Positions 48,801 through 59,999 of a stretch of 64,000 nt of DNA are shown here, one piece after another. The DNA comes from Paenibacillus amylolyticus (GTDB lineage Bacteria; Bacillota; Bacilli; Paenibacillales; Paenibacillaceae). The stretch's first letter is position 1. Each line of letters opens with the position of its first letter. A program made the translations under genes and the position numbers. Below the pieces are notes generated by a model, which ran no database searches, was not told where the DNA came from, and saw nothing but the letters and a program-made list of their open reading frames with translations. The stretch spans positions 5,022,001 to 5,086,000 of the forward strand of contig NZ_CP121451.1 of assembly GCF_029689945.1 (NCBI RefSeq), written 5' to 3'.

Positions 48801-51223
48801 GAAAGACTGCCCAGCGTTATTCCGGTTAAGGGGCTGGTTCCCGGACGCGCAGTACCATTCACCGTTACCGAATTCGGAACAAACGTCAGTCCTGCAGGGA
48901 TCGTATCGGTAACCGTAACCTGAGCTGCGATGTTTCCGCTGTTTGTCACCACAAGTGTATATGCAAGCTGATCCCCCAGCGTCGCATTGGTTTGACTTGC
49001 CGACTTGTTGATCGCAATGATCGGCTGGTATACAGGGGTAGTAATCGAATTGGAGTTGGAAATGCCCGTGAAGGCACCTGAACTATAGGACACGGAAGCC
49101 CGATTAAGCAGCGAGCCTGATGCAGGCAAGGATTGAACCGTAATCTGAAACGTCACCGTAGCGGAACTTCCCGCAGTCAATGTTCCAACAGATATGCCAC
49201 TGTTTGGATTAGCCGATGCTGCGACAGTGCCTCTTACGGTGACACTTCCCGGAACAAATATGGTTCCTGCAGGTAGAGCATCCGTCAGGATCACATTGTT
49301 AATCGGCTGAATGCCACCGTTCGTGGTAACCACGGTGTAGGTGAATGTCTCCCCTACAGCTACATCACTGACGGAAGCGGATTTAACCGCGGTTACATTG
49401 GGCAGAGTCACCGGAATCGTCAAGGTATTAGAAGCTAATGTTCCTGTTATGGTCCTTCCGTCAGGCGAGTTAAACGAATACGAAGCAGTAGCCTGATCCA
49501 CAAGGATTGGCGGTGTAGGCAAGCTTGTGACAAGCACTTGAAAGGTGACCGTATTCGCACTGCCCGCAGCAAGACTGCCCAAATTCACACCAGTCGCCGG
49601 ATTGGCGCCTGCAATAACATTTCCGTTCAGGCGAAAGCTGCCTGCTACATACGAACTGCCACTTGGGATGTTATCTGTCAATATGACGCTAGCCGCAACA
49701 TTCCCTCCATTGTTTACTTGAAGCGTGTACGTTACCGTATCACCCACCGTGGCGTTGGTCGTACTCCCCGACTTCACAATGGACAGGTTCGGTGAATATA
49801 CAGGAAGTGTGGAGTTGTTGGAGGGAATTACGCCAGTAATCGTCGGCCCTCCTGCCACACTCTGAAACGTAAAAGCCGCATTGGCCGAATTCACAAGCTG
49901 CAGGATGCTTGCATCCTGTCCGATAAGCGCCCGGTAAGTTACCACAATACTGCTGGACAGGTTTAATGAACCCAGTGGAACGCCTGCCGTTATATCCAGT
50001 GTTGGACGGGACACACCTGCAACGGTAACGCTTCCTGGAATAAAAGTAAGTCCTGCAGGCAAGGAGTCGGATAGAACTACACTGGCGGCACTGGCCGTAC
50101 CTGCATTGGCAACCGTAACCGTATAGAGAACGCTATCCCCTGCTACTGCACCGGTGGCCGTTGATCCCTTCGATACAGTAATTCTTGGTGCATTAATATC
50201 GACCTGAATGGCATTGCCATTCACGATGTATGCATCGCCTGAAGTCGTCAGCGTAAGCACTGCCGAGGATTGATTGTTAATCAGTCTGGCAGACACGTCC
50301 ACATTGGTGATATCCCAGCCTTGACGACCGCCGACAATGTTGGTACCTGGAGCTCCGTTGATCTGATTTCGAGTTCCAAAAGTGCCCGTGGTGTTAAGCG
50401 CTCCCGTATCACCATTGATTTGGGATGCAAAAAAGTTCGCAGCCAGATTGTTAGGCCCGGACAAGGCAACCGAAGTAGCCGACGTTGGTCCAAACAAAGC
50501 CTGGTCTCCGGTCCGATTCGCGTCACCCTCCTGCGCACTGAACAGCGCTCTTCCTCCGAGCGTACCAGAGATTGGAGTAGCAAATCCTGTCAGTGTGGTA
50601 ACCACCGGTGCTGAATTGGCTTGCACAAGTACACCGCCTGCACGCAAAGACATATTGCGAAAAGGGAGAGCAGGATTCTGATAAATAACGCCAAGCGTCC
50701 ACCCCGCGTGATTGGCTGTAGCATCATTCGTAATTACAATCGTTCCCACGACTGCCCCGGTGATATATGTACCTGCTCCACCATTTTGCACAAGCGTCGT
50801 CACGTCGGCTGAACGAACATAACCTGCGGCGTTGTTCCCCAGATCAAACTGATTGTAAGTCACCGGGTCAGGTGTAACACTGAATGAACTGGCAGGGGTG
50901 ATGAATGTTACCGGATTGTTGATCGCTGAGCTCAGATTGACAGTACCATTGATATAACTTCCACCCCAGATTAATTCTGCATATAGAACGGTACTTCCGG
51001 CAGGAAGGACAAGGATGGCAGCGGAACTGTTACTCTGGTACAAGCTTGTGGTTCCCAGGGGGTAGGTGCCGTACTGGACAGTGCTGTTCGTTGTGGTAAA
51101 ACCTCCAATACTGTCCTGTGTCCCAGGTACCCCTGCTGTTTCCGAACGACTCAGTCCAAGCGTATTACCTGTAAACGTAATCGCTCCCGTAGCGTTGACG
51201 GTAGAACGAACGACAAGAGGAAT
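42836..51223 (-). CDS. Giant DUF11-repeat protein, about 2,795 aa (three frameshifts, probable ATT start)
   Basis: The largest gene in the window. A non-repeated N-terminal region of about 350 residues (PLVVRSTVNATGAITFTGNT, AELIWGGSYINGTVNLS) is followed by 19 DUF11-type beta modules of about 130 residues, recognised by openings such as IVKSGSTTNATVGDTVTYTL and LAATKTASTQNATVGDTVSY. Modules 2-16 alternate strictly between two kinds. No signal peptide, SLH domain, LPXTG or C-terminal anchor is visible; it ends in SNEYTIVIEYREE. One base is missing near 46905, near 44540 and near 43970 (G runs). GGGAGGTG ends 6 nt before ATT 51223; the GTG at 51232 overlaps that site, so initiation at ATT (then PLVVRS) is likely. 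Adhesive or spore-surface roles are possible; function unknown. Confidence 0.85.
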
Positions 51224-51465
51224 AGAGTTCACCTCCCTTCAGCAAGAATTACAATCCTATGAAACGGAGCCTTTTAACAGTCTATGACGCCCTCTCCGAA
51301 ATTTGTATGTCCTTTTTCGGAAAGTTTCTGTCCTTAATGTGATGTAATCTAAGCCTAGTTCTCATGCTTAAAATATAATCATTTGCGTTTTGTTCATTGT
51401 GAATTATAATCATCTTATACGAGAGTCATTCTGTCGTACCATTATGATGCAGTCAGCGGTGATAT

Positions 51466-52595
51466 ATGAAAGGTTTCCGTACGCACAATAGCCACATCCC
51501 CACAGAATATGAATTCAAGCATTCCAAATGGATTCAAAAAATGCTCAAAGCCTACTGGGTTGTCATCATTGCACATTTTGTCATTCAGGTTAGCTGTTTC
51601 CTATTCCTGGTGTATGATCTCACACCTCAAGATTTCCTGATAAATGTCCTGTTCTGGCCTACAGCCATCAGCAGTTCTTGCATTTTGTTCGCAAGTTGGG
51701 TTGATCGGCGCTTCAGTTCTTATTCCTTCTACACCATGTCCATAGCCAGTACGGTTATCGCCTGGACGATTATTCATGTCAATTATGACATTCGAATCAT
51801 ATTAGCCATCTGCCTGTTGCCCATCTTCGCCTCGGTGCTGTTCTTCAGTAAAAAAAGAGTCTGGATTGTCTTTCTGATGCAGATGGCTGGTTACTTTCTG
51901 GTATTGTTCGATCCAGCCTACCGGTTGTACCTGTCTTCATTTGACATGGTTTCCATTCCTGCTTTTTTAATCTTAGGTACATATGTGGCACAGGTTATCG
52001 TAACCAGTGGCGTTGAAGTGTTGAACGATCTTCAGGCCAGCATGCTCGCCAAGCAAGATCTTATCGTGCGAAACGCAATTATGTCTAAACTGTCTAAGAC
52101 AGATGGTCTAACGAACCTTTATAATCAAAGCTCATTCAAGGATTATTACGAAAAAGCATTTGAGTATGCGAACGGTGGCTTGAGTCTGCATCTGGCCCTG
52201 ATTGATATTGATGACTTCAAATCCATTAATGATACTTATGGCCATCGGGTGGGGATATCATTCTGGAGAAAGTGTCCCTGATCATTCAGGAAACCATTAC
52301 CTCAAGTGATATTGCAGCACGTTACGGGGGTGAAGAGTTCGCCCTGTTGATGTTTGAGCAATCTTTCAAGCAGTCCTACGCCTTGGTGGAACAGATTCGT
52401 CAGAAGATTTCCCGGATGGGCCATCTGGAACTTGAAGGTGCTTCCATCACGGTGAGTATCGGTCTCAAAAGTTACAGTCCTCATCTAAGCAAAGATAAAT
52501 TGTTTGAGGAAGTGGATGCCTGTCTGTATGCCGCCAAACGAACAGGTAAAAATAAAACCGTAACATCACTTGATCTGACTTCGTCCTTGGTCTAG
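51466..52595 (+). CDS. Membrane diguanylate cyclase (GGEEF; frameshift near 52256)
   Basis: About 376 aa. Five or six N-terminal spans (YWVVIIAHFVIQVSCFLFLV, MSIASTVIAWTIIHVNYDI, ILAICLLPIFASVLFF) form a membrane sensor without a recognised name. A C-terminal GGDEF domain follows: TDGLTNLYNQSSFKDYYEKA, LIDIDDFKSINDTYGHRVG and the active-site ARYGGEEFALLMFE. It would make cyclic di-GMP from GTP. No RxxD product-inhibition site is evident. One G is missing near 52256, between GHRVG and DIILEKVSLI. It is transcribed divergently from the giant DUF11 gene, with a 240-nt gap. Confidence 0.83.
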
Positions 52596-52606
52596 AAAAC
52601 ATAATT

Positions 52607-52658
52607 AAAAAAGTTGTGCTGTACATCGGAATCCCGGTTTGTACAACACAACTTTTTT
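52607..52658. terminator. Bidirectional terminator between convergent genes
   Basis: AAAAAAGTTGTG (52607-52618) pairs perfectly with CACAACTTTTTT (52647-52658), and an inner TGTAC/GTACA pair extends it. Confidence 0.85.
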
Positions 52659-52706
52659 GGGTTTGCTTACGATTCGCGGGCCAATCTGCTTCCTGTGTCT
52701 ACGTTC

Positions 52707-53228
52707 TTATTCCGCCCATTCCCAGCGGTGGCGATTTTGTTCGAGCCTCGGATGAAGCTCGCCTGATGGTCCATCGATGATAAGGCGCAGCTCTTCGATC
52801 CAATCCTTGAAGGAATCAAATGAGGCAAACCGATTGGCCATCTCTACCGTCATATACAAGAAATGAGGAGCCGGATACTCCGCAGTGATATGGCGCAGTG
52901 CGCTATCTACTGGCGTATATTTTTTTCTCTTGCCTTCAAGCCCCTCCACACGTATACGTGAAGTTGGATGTTCCCGCCGCCAATCATGCAGGCGGTCTTC
53001 TCTTTTGTAATATGACTGTATGGTATCCTTGCTCATTCGCTTAAACGTGCTCTCGTGTAAAGGATACAGCACAAGCTGTATGAATGAACGAGTATCCACC
53101 GTTGTAGCCGCGCGTTCGAGTTGCTCATCAGTCACATGTTCGAACGTGTCATAAAAAGTTAGTGTGCCTTTGCGGCTGGCAGCAGGTGGCTCATAACCGT
53201 AAGGTACCGTTGTATATTTTCCAGACAT
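52707..53228 (-). CDS. Hypothetical protein, 173 aa
   Basis: ATG 53228 after AAGGAGG. A soluble, charged, helical protein without signal peptide: DTFEHVTDEQLERAATTVDT, LYPLHESTFKRMSKDTIQSY, FKDWIEELRLIIDGPSGELH. I do not recognise a family. It sits between two diguanylate cyclase genes; whether it works with them cannot be judged. The gene is intact. Confidence 0.65.
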   Translation of the reverse strand: MSGKYTTVPYGYEPPAASRKGTLTFYDTFEHVTDEQLERAATTVDTRSFIQLVLYPLHESTFKRMSKDTIQSYYKREDRLHDWRREHPTSRIRVEGLEGKRKKYTPVDSALRHITAEYPAPHFLYMTVEMANRFASFDSFKDWIEELRLIIDGPSGELHPRLEQNRHRWEWAE

Positions 53229-53296
53229 TTCACCCCTCCTTGTCTATACGCTACGCACAAAGATAATTGGGATAACCCAGCTAATCCTATTATACG

Positions 53297-54936
53297 CTAT
53301 CGCTCCTGCTTCAACTCGGAATAAAATGTCATTCTGTTCTTGCCTGCACGTTTGGACTCATATAACGCTTCATCCGCCATCCGGATAATCTCACTTGGGT
53401 TATTGCTGTTGGTTGGATATTCAGCCCCACCAATGCTGCATCCAATCCGGATTCGCTCGTAATCAATAATAAACAGCTTGTTCAGACTTTGAATGATGGC
53501 TTCTGCATAAGCGCTGGCTTCTTGCCTCGGATGGCTTCCAACCGACTGAAGTACAATCAGGAATTCATCTCCGCCCAAGCGGACCGTTATGCCCTTCTCC
53601 TGACCAAGAGCGGTCAGACGCTGGGCCACTTTCTGCAATAAAATATCACCAACCTGATGTCCAAGTGTATCGTTCACACGTTTGAATCCATCCAGATCGA
53701 GATAGAGAAAAGTTAAGGTGTGATCTTCGCTTTCAGTCTCCAGTGATTTTTCCAGATACGCCTCCAGGGCAGTGCGATTCGGCAGATTGGTCAGCTGATC
53801 AAAATGCGCCAGATTCTGCATCACGACCAGTTCTGAATCTTTATTCATGAGAGAGGTCAACATATCCCGAAGTGAGCGGGACAATACTTCGATCTCCTTA
53901 ATTCCTTTGTTCTCGGGAATCTCCAGATCCTCTCCTACTCGCAGTTGATTGGCTACCCTGGTAAGACGCACAATTGGGGCAGAGATCAGACGCGAGACAA
54001 ACCAGCCAATCTGTGCAAATAGCACAGTGACGGCGATTCCCGCCCACACATTAAACCACATCAGGTCAAGCACAGAAGCAAAAGCAGTCGACTTGACTTG
54101 ACGAATGACTACGCTCCAGCCTAAACCGGGATAATCGAGATGACCCTGGCTGTAGGCAAACCCTGTCACATATTCCTTCCCATCAGGCCAATCTTCAATG
54201 GACCAGCTGTTTTTGTTACGCTGAGCCTCTTCAATACCGGGTAAGATCAGTGGTTTACCAACCCATTCCTTGGGCCCCAACAGTACGGTATGTTCATTTT
54301 TGCTCACGATAAAGAACTCAATGTCTTTTTCTTCTCTTTTCAATGGGGCAAGCACGGATTCTTCGACTTCCTTTGCCCATTCCCAGCTTAAATGCGCAGC
54401 AAGCACACCCTGAGTATGTCCTTTGCTATCCTTCAGCGGAAAACTGATATCGACAAATTGCAACGGCTCTCCCGTTGGATTTGGTAACAGCTTGGCGAGA
54501 AGTACTGCATTATGCACATCTCCAATGAACTTACCCTTGATCCCTTCCTGATACACAGGTCGCTCAGATAAATTTTCCCCAGCAAGATGCCATCTGTCGC
54601 AGCCAACACTTTTCCCTTCGGGTCCATGAATCCAACCCATGAGAATGAGGGAAAGCTATCTTGTAGCTGATCCAGCAGCATCTGAATCTCATCAGGTCGG
54701 AATCCATCTTCAATCGAAGCCATTCGGCCCAGCAGGTCGAGTTCCCCCGCACGTGCGGCCATGAATCGATCCAGCTTATCCGAAGCCTGTGAGGCCGTGC
54801 CTGTCAGCGAGTGACCGATCTCAGTTTCTACAGCACCGAATGACTTTTGGCTAAAAATAGACCCAATCGTCAACGTAACCAGCAAAGATAACACAGCGAA
54901 GATGACTGTAAGCACAGTTCTAATTTTGAATGACAT
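53297..54936 (-). CDS. Membrane diguanylate cyclase with extracellular sensor and HAMP (frameshift near 54577)
   Basis: About 546 aa from ATG 54936 (MSFKIRTVLTVIFAVLSLLV), with GGAGGA upstream. The N-terminal span is followed by a dCache-like extracellular domain (SWVGFMDPKGKVLAATDGIL, LPNPTGEPLQFVDISFPLKD, GLGWSVVIRQVKSTAF), a second span (NVWAGIAVTVLFAQIGWFVS) and HAMP (LISAPIVRLTRVANQLRVGE). The C-terminal GGDEF domain is complete: FDQLTNLPNRTALEAYLEKS, YLDLDGFKRVNDTLGHQVGD and the active-site RLGGDEFLIVL. It probably makes c-di-GMP in response to an external ligand. One G is missing near 54577 (DGILLG / ENLSERPVY). No EAL domain is present. Confidence 0.87.
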
Positions 54937-55232
54937 GACTTCCTCCATTACACGGTGAAACCATCTTGCTTTTCAACATAATTATGCTGCAAAGGGTACA
55001 CGGAATGTCACCTAATTCGTTTTCGTATTTATCGGAATTTATGTGTTTTTTTATTATACATGCCCATACAATATTATACTGGAATCTTCACCGTGTTTCT
55101 TCCATTCAAAGAATAGACACGATTCTGTATATACATACTTGGGTTATGAATATAGAGAGCAAGCATAACCTTTGAGGATTATGCGCCTGTATATCACAGA
55201 GAGTCGTCGAAATACTAAACATTGGGGGTGTA

Positions 55233-57826
55233 ATGTTGAGCCTGCTTCATGTTGCTGTTATTCTGCCTTTTGCCGCTGGCATTTTCCTCGCCATGCTGCA
55301 TCGTTTCTTCCGTAAAATTCATTTGGGATGGCCGGTTCTCCTCGTCCCGGCACTATTATTTGTATACTTTGCGAGTCTCATTCCCGCTGTGTCACAGCGC
55401 AATGGCGCGTCCGGAAATATTCCATGGATTCCTTCACTGGACATCGGATTCAACCTGTATCTGGACGGTCTGAGCCTCATGCTGACACTGCTTATCACCG
55501 GAATTGGCGTCCTCGTTGTTCTCTACTCCATCTTTTACATGAATCAGAAAGAAGCGCTGAACCGTTTCTACCTGTATCTGTTGATGTTCATGGGAGCCAT
55601 GTTGGGCGTGGTGCTGTCTGATAATATGATCGTGCTCTACGGATTCTGGGAATTGACCAGTATTACGTCATTCCTGTTGATTGCATTTCATTACAAACGT
55701 AAAGCCTCGACTTCAGGTGCACAAAAATCCTTCCTGATTACGGTATTTGGTGGTTTCGCCATGCTTACCGGATTCATGATGATGTATCTTATTACAGGAA
55801 CGTTCAGTATTCGAGCGACCATTCAAGGCTTGGGACAGTTTCAGGAAAGCGCACTATTTCTGCCAGCGCTTGTCTTGATCCTGATTGGGGCTTTCACCAA
55901 GTCAGCCCAATTCCCGTTTCATATCTGGTTGCCGGATGCCATGGAAGCCCCGACCCCTGTCAGTGCGTATCTGCACTCAGCGACCATGGTCAAGGCCGGA
56001 CTGTATGTTGTGGCTCGGTTTACACCAATCTTCGGTGGACAGGGACTCTGGTTCTGGCTCGTCACCGGCGTTGGTCTTCTGACTTTGTGTTATGGATCAT
56101 TCCTGGCTGTCAAAAGAACGATCTCAAAGCGATTCTCGCCTATTCGACCATCTCTCAACTTGGTCTGATCATGTCCCTGTTAGGGGTCGGATCTGCTGCT
56201 CTCTACTTCGGATATGGCGATTCCTCTGCGATGCACACCGTGGCGATAACCGCCGCGTTGCTTCACCTCTTTAATCATGCAACCTTCAAGGCCGCCCTGT
56301 TTATGGTTGTAGGCATTGTTGATCATGAAACAGGCACACGTGACATTCGAAAGCTCGGTGGACTTGCTTCATTCATGCCCATTACATTCACCGTTGCATT
56401 GATTGGTTCACTTGCCATGGCAGGTATTCCACCTTTCAACGGCTTCCTGAGTAAAGAGTTGTTTTTCCATGCCATGGTCGAAGTCACGCATCTGCGAATC
56501 TTTGGACTTGGTTCCTGGAGTGTACTATTGCCGGTATTAGCTTGGCTTGCAAGTGTGTTTACTCTGATCTATGCACTGATTATCGTGTTCAAAACATTCC
56601 TCGGTCGTAGCCAAAGCGAGATCCCTGCCGAGAAGTTACACGAAGCGCCTGCTGGTATGCTGATTCCGCCCGTTGTTCTAGGTGTTCTTGTCATCGTCTT
56701 CGGACTCTTTCCGAACCTGCTCGCCGGATCACTGATCGAACCCGCAATGGCCGCTGTGCTTCCTTCCCTGTTGACTGGGAACGAACGCTTCGATGTACAT
56801 TTCTCCCTATGGCACGGATGGACTCCGGAGCTCATTATGACGATCGGAGTTGTGATTCTGGGAATCACTCTCTATAAGCTGTTGCCACGATGGAGGAATA
56901 TTTATGAGCATTATCCGCAAGGATTAACGATTAACAATATGTACCATGTTGTACTGGATAATCTTCAGCATTATGCACGCAAATGGACGGAAGCCTATAT
57001 GAATGGCTCGGTTCGTAATTATCTGGTTTACATTTTCTCATTCACGGTCGCGTTGTTGGTCTATGCTTTCTTCCGTTCAGGAGAAAATATTACCTGGAAT
57101 CTGCAGGGCAATGCGCCTTATTCATTTTATGAAGTCGTACTGCTGGTCACACTCATTGGTGCAGCCGTTTCGATTCCTTTTGCCAAAAACAGACTGTCGG
57201 CAGTCATAATGACTGGAGCCGTTGGTTACCTCGTAACGCTGCTATTCGTGCTCTTCCGGGCACCCGATCTGGCGTTGACGCAGATGATAGTTGAGACGGT
57301 ATCCGTTGCATTGTTCCTGCTCTGTTTCTACCATCTGCCCGAACTGCAACGTGGCAAATCAAGCCGCCGTTATCTCACGGTCAATATGATCGTTGCGATT
57401 GCAGTTGGTGTCGTGATGACTTTTGTTGCACTGGCTGCAAGCGGAACTGCATCACTCGACAGCATATCTACGTTCTTTCTTCAGGAAGCGTATGACTCGG
57501 CCGGCGGTAAAAATGTCGTGAACGTGTTATTGGTCGACTTCCGTGGCTTTGATACGTTATTGGAGATTATGGTACTCGGCGTTGCTTCATTATCCATCTA
57601 TTCCATGATTAATCTGAACCTCGAAGCCAAAGATCTCGGAGCCCGCTTGAAGTTCCGCAAGAAAGAAGAAAACAGGACTCCGAACCTGATCTGGATGATG
57701 AAGCGGACAATACGAAAAAGTATGGTAATCGGGAACGCAGCTCATCCTCGTGGGATACTGTACCCTTGCAAAGTAATGATGTATTGCTGCAAACGACGAC
57801 CAAAGTCGTTGTGTTCATTATTCTGA
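55233..57826 (+). CDS. mrpA: Mrp-type Na+/H+ antiporter subunit A (frameshift near 56108, C-terminal frame uncertain)
   Basis: ATG 55233 after GGGGGTG. The large, many-span subunit related to complex I NuoL: LYGFWELTSITSFLLIAFHY with the key Glu, GAFTKSAQFPFHIWLPDAME, AYLHSATMVKAGLYVVAR, HLFNHATFKAALFMVVGIVD and the C-terminal MrpA-only domain FRAPDLALTQMIVETVSVAL. One A is missing near 56108 (LAVK / NDLKAILAYS). At the end, the observed frame runs to 57826 with an implausible tail; restoring an A near 57670 gives an acidic linker (QDSEPDLDDEADNTKK) that reads straight into mrpB. So MrpA may be fused to MrpB, a total of about 985 aa. First gene of the mrp operon. Confidence 0.87.
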
Positions 57827-58188
57827 CGTTTGCCATGCACCTGTTCTTTGCAGGACACCACAATCCGGGCGGAGGTTTCATCGGCGGCTTGGTCACTGCG
57901 GCAGCGCTCGTGTTAATTGCCCTGGCATTCAGCACGGATACGATACGCAAAGCGTTACCCATTGACTTCCGTGTTCTCACAGGAATCGGACTGGGTATAG
58001 CGTTACTGACAGGTGCGGGATCATTTATATTCGGAGTTCCGTTCCTGAGCCAAACCTTCGGATATTTCGAACTTCCTTTGCTGGGAGAGACCGAACTCGC
58101 CACGGCCATGCTGTTTGATCTTGGCGTGTATCTCGCTGTCCTGGGTGTCACCATGACCATCATTCTACAGATCGGGGAGGATCGCTGA
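57766..58188 (+). CDS. mrpB: Mrp antiporter subunit B
   Basis: About 140 aa if started at TTG 57766 (then QSNDVLLQTTTKVVVFIILT). The MrpB signature FFAGHHNPGGGFIGGLVTAA and three further spans (ALVLIALAFSTDTI, VLTGIGLGIALLTGAGSFIF, AMLFDLGVYLAVLGVTMTII) are present. No good ribosome binding site precedes the TTG, and the frame is continuous with the repaired end of mrpA, which supports a fused MrpA-B. mrpC starts 1 nt after its stop. Confidence 0.85.
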   Translation: MQSNDVLLQTTTKVVVFIILTFAMHLFFAGHHNPGGGFIGGLVTAAALVLIALAFSTDTIRKALPIDFRVLTGIGLGIALLTGAGSFIFGVPFLSQTFGYFELPLLGETELATAMLFDLGVYLAVLGVTMTIILQIGEDR

Positions 58189-58189
58189 T

Positions 58190-58528
58190 ATGGAAATATT
58201 GATGTGTGTAGCCGTTGGCATTCTGTTTGCGGTTGCCGTCTTTCTAATCTTGTCGCGGAGCCTGCTCCGAATCGTACTTGGTATGTCCATACTAACCCAT
58301 GGGGTGCATCTGCTCTTAATCACCATGTCCCGTCTCAAAACCGGGGCACCACCTCTGCTTGGGGAGATGGCAGAACGCTATGTCGATCCTCTACCTCAAG
58401 CTTTGATATTAACTTCGATTGTTATTAATTTTGGACTCACTGCGTTCTTCTTTGTTCTCTCTTATCGCTCTTATCTGAAGTTAAAAACAGACGATATGGA
58501 AGAAGTAAGGGGGCGCCCATATGAATAA
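58190..58528 (+). CDS. mrpC: Mrp antiporter subunit C
   Basis: 112 aa, a NuoK-like three-span subunit: GILFAVAVFLILSRSLLRIV, GMSILTHGVHLLLITMSRLK, DPLPQALILTSIVINFGLTA. The DPLPQALILTAIVI-type signature is characteristic of MrpC. It overlaps mrpD by 8 nt, indicating coupled translation. Confidence 0.92.
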   Translation: MEILMCVAVGILFAVAVFLILSRSLLRIVLGMSILTHGVHLLLITMSRLKTGAPPLLGEMAERYVDPLPQALILTSIVINFGLTAFFFVLSYRSYLKLKTDDMEEVRGRPYE

Positions 58529-59999
58529 TCTCGTCGTTCTGCCAATTCTGTTACCTTTGGTCACAGGGGTTCTGGCTTTGCTCTTCTTCCGAAAAACAAA
58601 TATCCAGCGAATCATTAGTGTCATTGGACTTTTGTTTACAGCAGCAGTTTCAACAATCCTGATTACGCGGGTAGCTCAGACTGGCGTTCTAACGCTTAAT
58701 ATGGGTGGATGGGCACCTCCTTATGGGATTGTGCTTGTTGCTGACATGGTATCGGCGCTACTTGTCGTGGCCGCTTCCATCATTGCGCTCGCCTGTCTGC
58801 TGTATGCATTCCGCAGTGTAAACAAGGAGCGGGAAGAGCATCACTTCTATCCATTCTTTCATTTTCTGATCGCGGGAGTTAACGGTTCATTCCTGACCGG
58901 AGATTTGTTCAATTTATTTGTCAGCTTTGAATTGATGCTCATCTCTTCTTATGCACTAATCGTATTGGGAGGTACCGAAAGACAGCTTCGTGAAACGATC
59001 AAATATGTCTTGATTAACATCGTTTCTTCAGCATTGTTTGTCGCTTCCATCGGCTTCCTCTACTCCATCACTGGCACACTGAATATGGCAGACTTATCGG
59101 TGAAGATTGCTGAAGTGGGACAGAGCGGGGTCATAACCTTAATTGCTGTTCTCTTCCTGATCGTATTCAGCATCAAGGCCGGACTGTTTCTGTTCTTCTG
59201 GCTGTCGGGCTCTTATGCTGCACCGCCTGCTGTTGTCACAGCATTGTTCGCAGGATTGCTCACCAAGGTTGGTTTGTACGCCATTGTGCGAACATTCACA
59301 CTGATCTTCTATCATGATCCTGAGTTCTTCCATGCACTCATCGGATGGATGGCAGGTGCAACGATGGTCCTTGGTGTCATCGGTGCAATCTCATACCGGG
59401 ATGTAAACAAGATTCTCATCTATAACGTAGTCGCAGGTGTAGGGTTTGTCGCTTTCGGTATGGCTGCAGCGAGTCGTCCTGCACTGGAAGGTTTGCTCTT
59501 CTATATGCTGCATGACATGTTGATCAAAACATTACTCTTCCTGCTTGGCGGTGCCTTGATCGCCGTTGCCGGAACATCCAAACTCGATAACATGGGCGGG
59601 CTGATCCATCGCTATCCGCTGCTCGGCTGGATGTTCTTCATCAGTGCACTTGCCTTGGCAGGTTTGCCGCCATTCAGTGGATTTCCGGGAAAGCTGCTTC
59701 TCTTTGAAGGAGGCTTGCAGGCGGGATTGTATGGTCTTACCGGCGTTGCGGTGCTTTCCAGCTTGTTGATGTTATATTCGGTACTGCGCATCTTCATACA
59801 AGCATTCTGGGGCGAACCGCCTGCCGGGGTTGCAAGACGCCCTTACGCCGTGAACGGCCTGCTGATTCCTGCAGGAATTCTGTTTGTATTCATCATCGTA
59901 ATGGGTGTGGGGGCTGAAGGCATGTTCCAACTGACCTCCCGCGCAGGCGATATTCTACTGCATCCCAATATTTATATTGATGCCGTATTGAAGGAGTAG
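58521..59999 (+). CDS. mrpD: Mrp antiporter subunit D
   Basis: 492 aa, complete, NuoM/N-like with about fourteen spans. Key residues: Glu in LFNLFVSFELMLISSYALIV, Lys in VFSIKAGLFLFFWLSGSYAA and the KVGLYAIVRTFTLI helix. It forms a proton path with MrpA. It overlaps mrpC and abuts mrpE (the mrpE ATG overlaps the base after the stop). No break was seen in this gene. Confidence 0.93.
   Translation: MNNLVVLPILLPLVTGVLALLFFRKTNIQRIISVIGLLFTAAVSTILITRVAQTGVLTLNMGGWAPPYGIVLVADMVSALLVVAASIIALACLLYAFRSVNKEREEHHFYPFFHFLIAGVNGSFLTGDLFNLFVSFELMLISSYALIVLGGTERQLRETIKYVLINIVSSALFVASIGFLYSITGTLNMADLSVKIAEVGQSGVITLIAVLFLIVFSIKAGLFLFFWLSGSYAAPPAVVTALFAGLLTKVGLYAIVRTFTLIFYHDPEFFHALIGWMAGATMVLGVIGAISYRDVNKILIYNVVAGVGFVAFGMAAASRPALEGLLFYMLHDMLIKTLLFLLGGALIAVAGTSKLDNMGGLIHRYPLLGWMFFISALALAGLPPFSGFPGKLLLFEGGLQAGLYGLTGVAVLSSLLMLYSVLRIFIQAFWGEPPAGVARRPYAVNGLLIPAGILFVFIIVMGVGAEGMFQLTSRAGDILLHPNIYIDAVLKE

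Noticed and set aside
47000..50800. Long plus-strand ORFs opposite the DUF11 gene
   Set aside because: They mirror the repetitive codons of the minus-strand gene, lack ribosome binding sites and show low-complexity translations.
42836..51232. Programmed ribosomal frameshifting to explain the breaks in the DUF11 gene
   Set aside because: The same one-base loss occurs in many unrelated genes in ordinary G runs, with no slippery heptamer plus downstream structure. Sequence error explains all of them.
54937..55232. A riboswitch or sodium/pH-responsive leader before mrpA
   Set aside because: The 296-nt AT-rich gap shows no recognisable aptamer, terminator or leader ORF.
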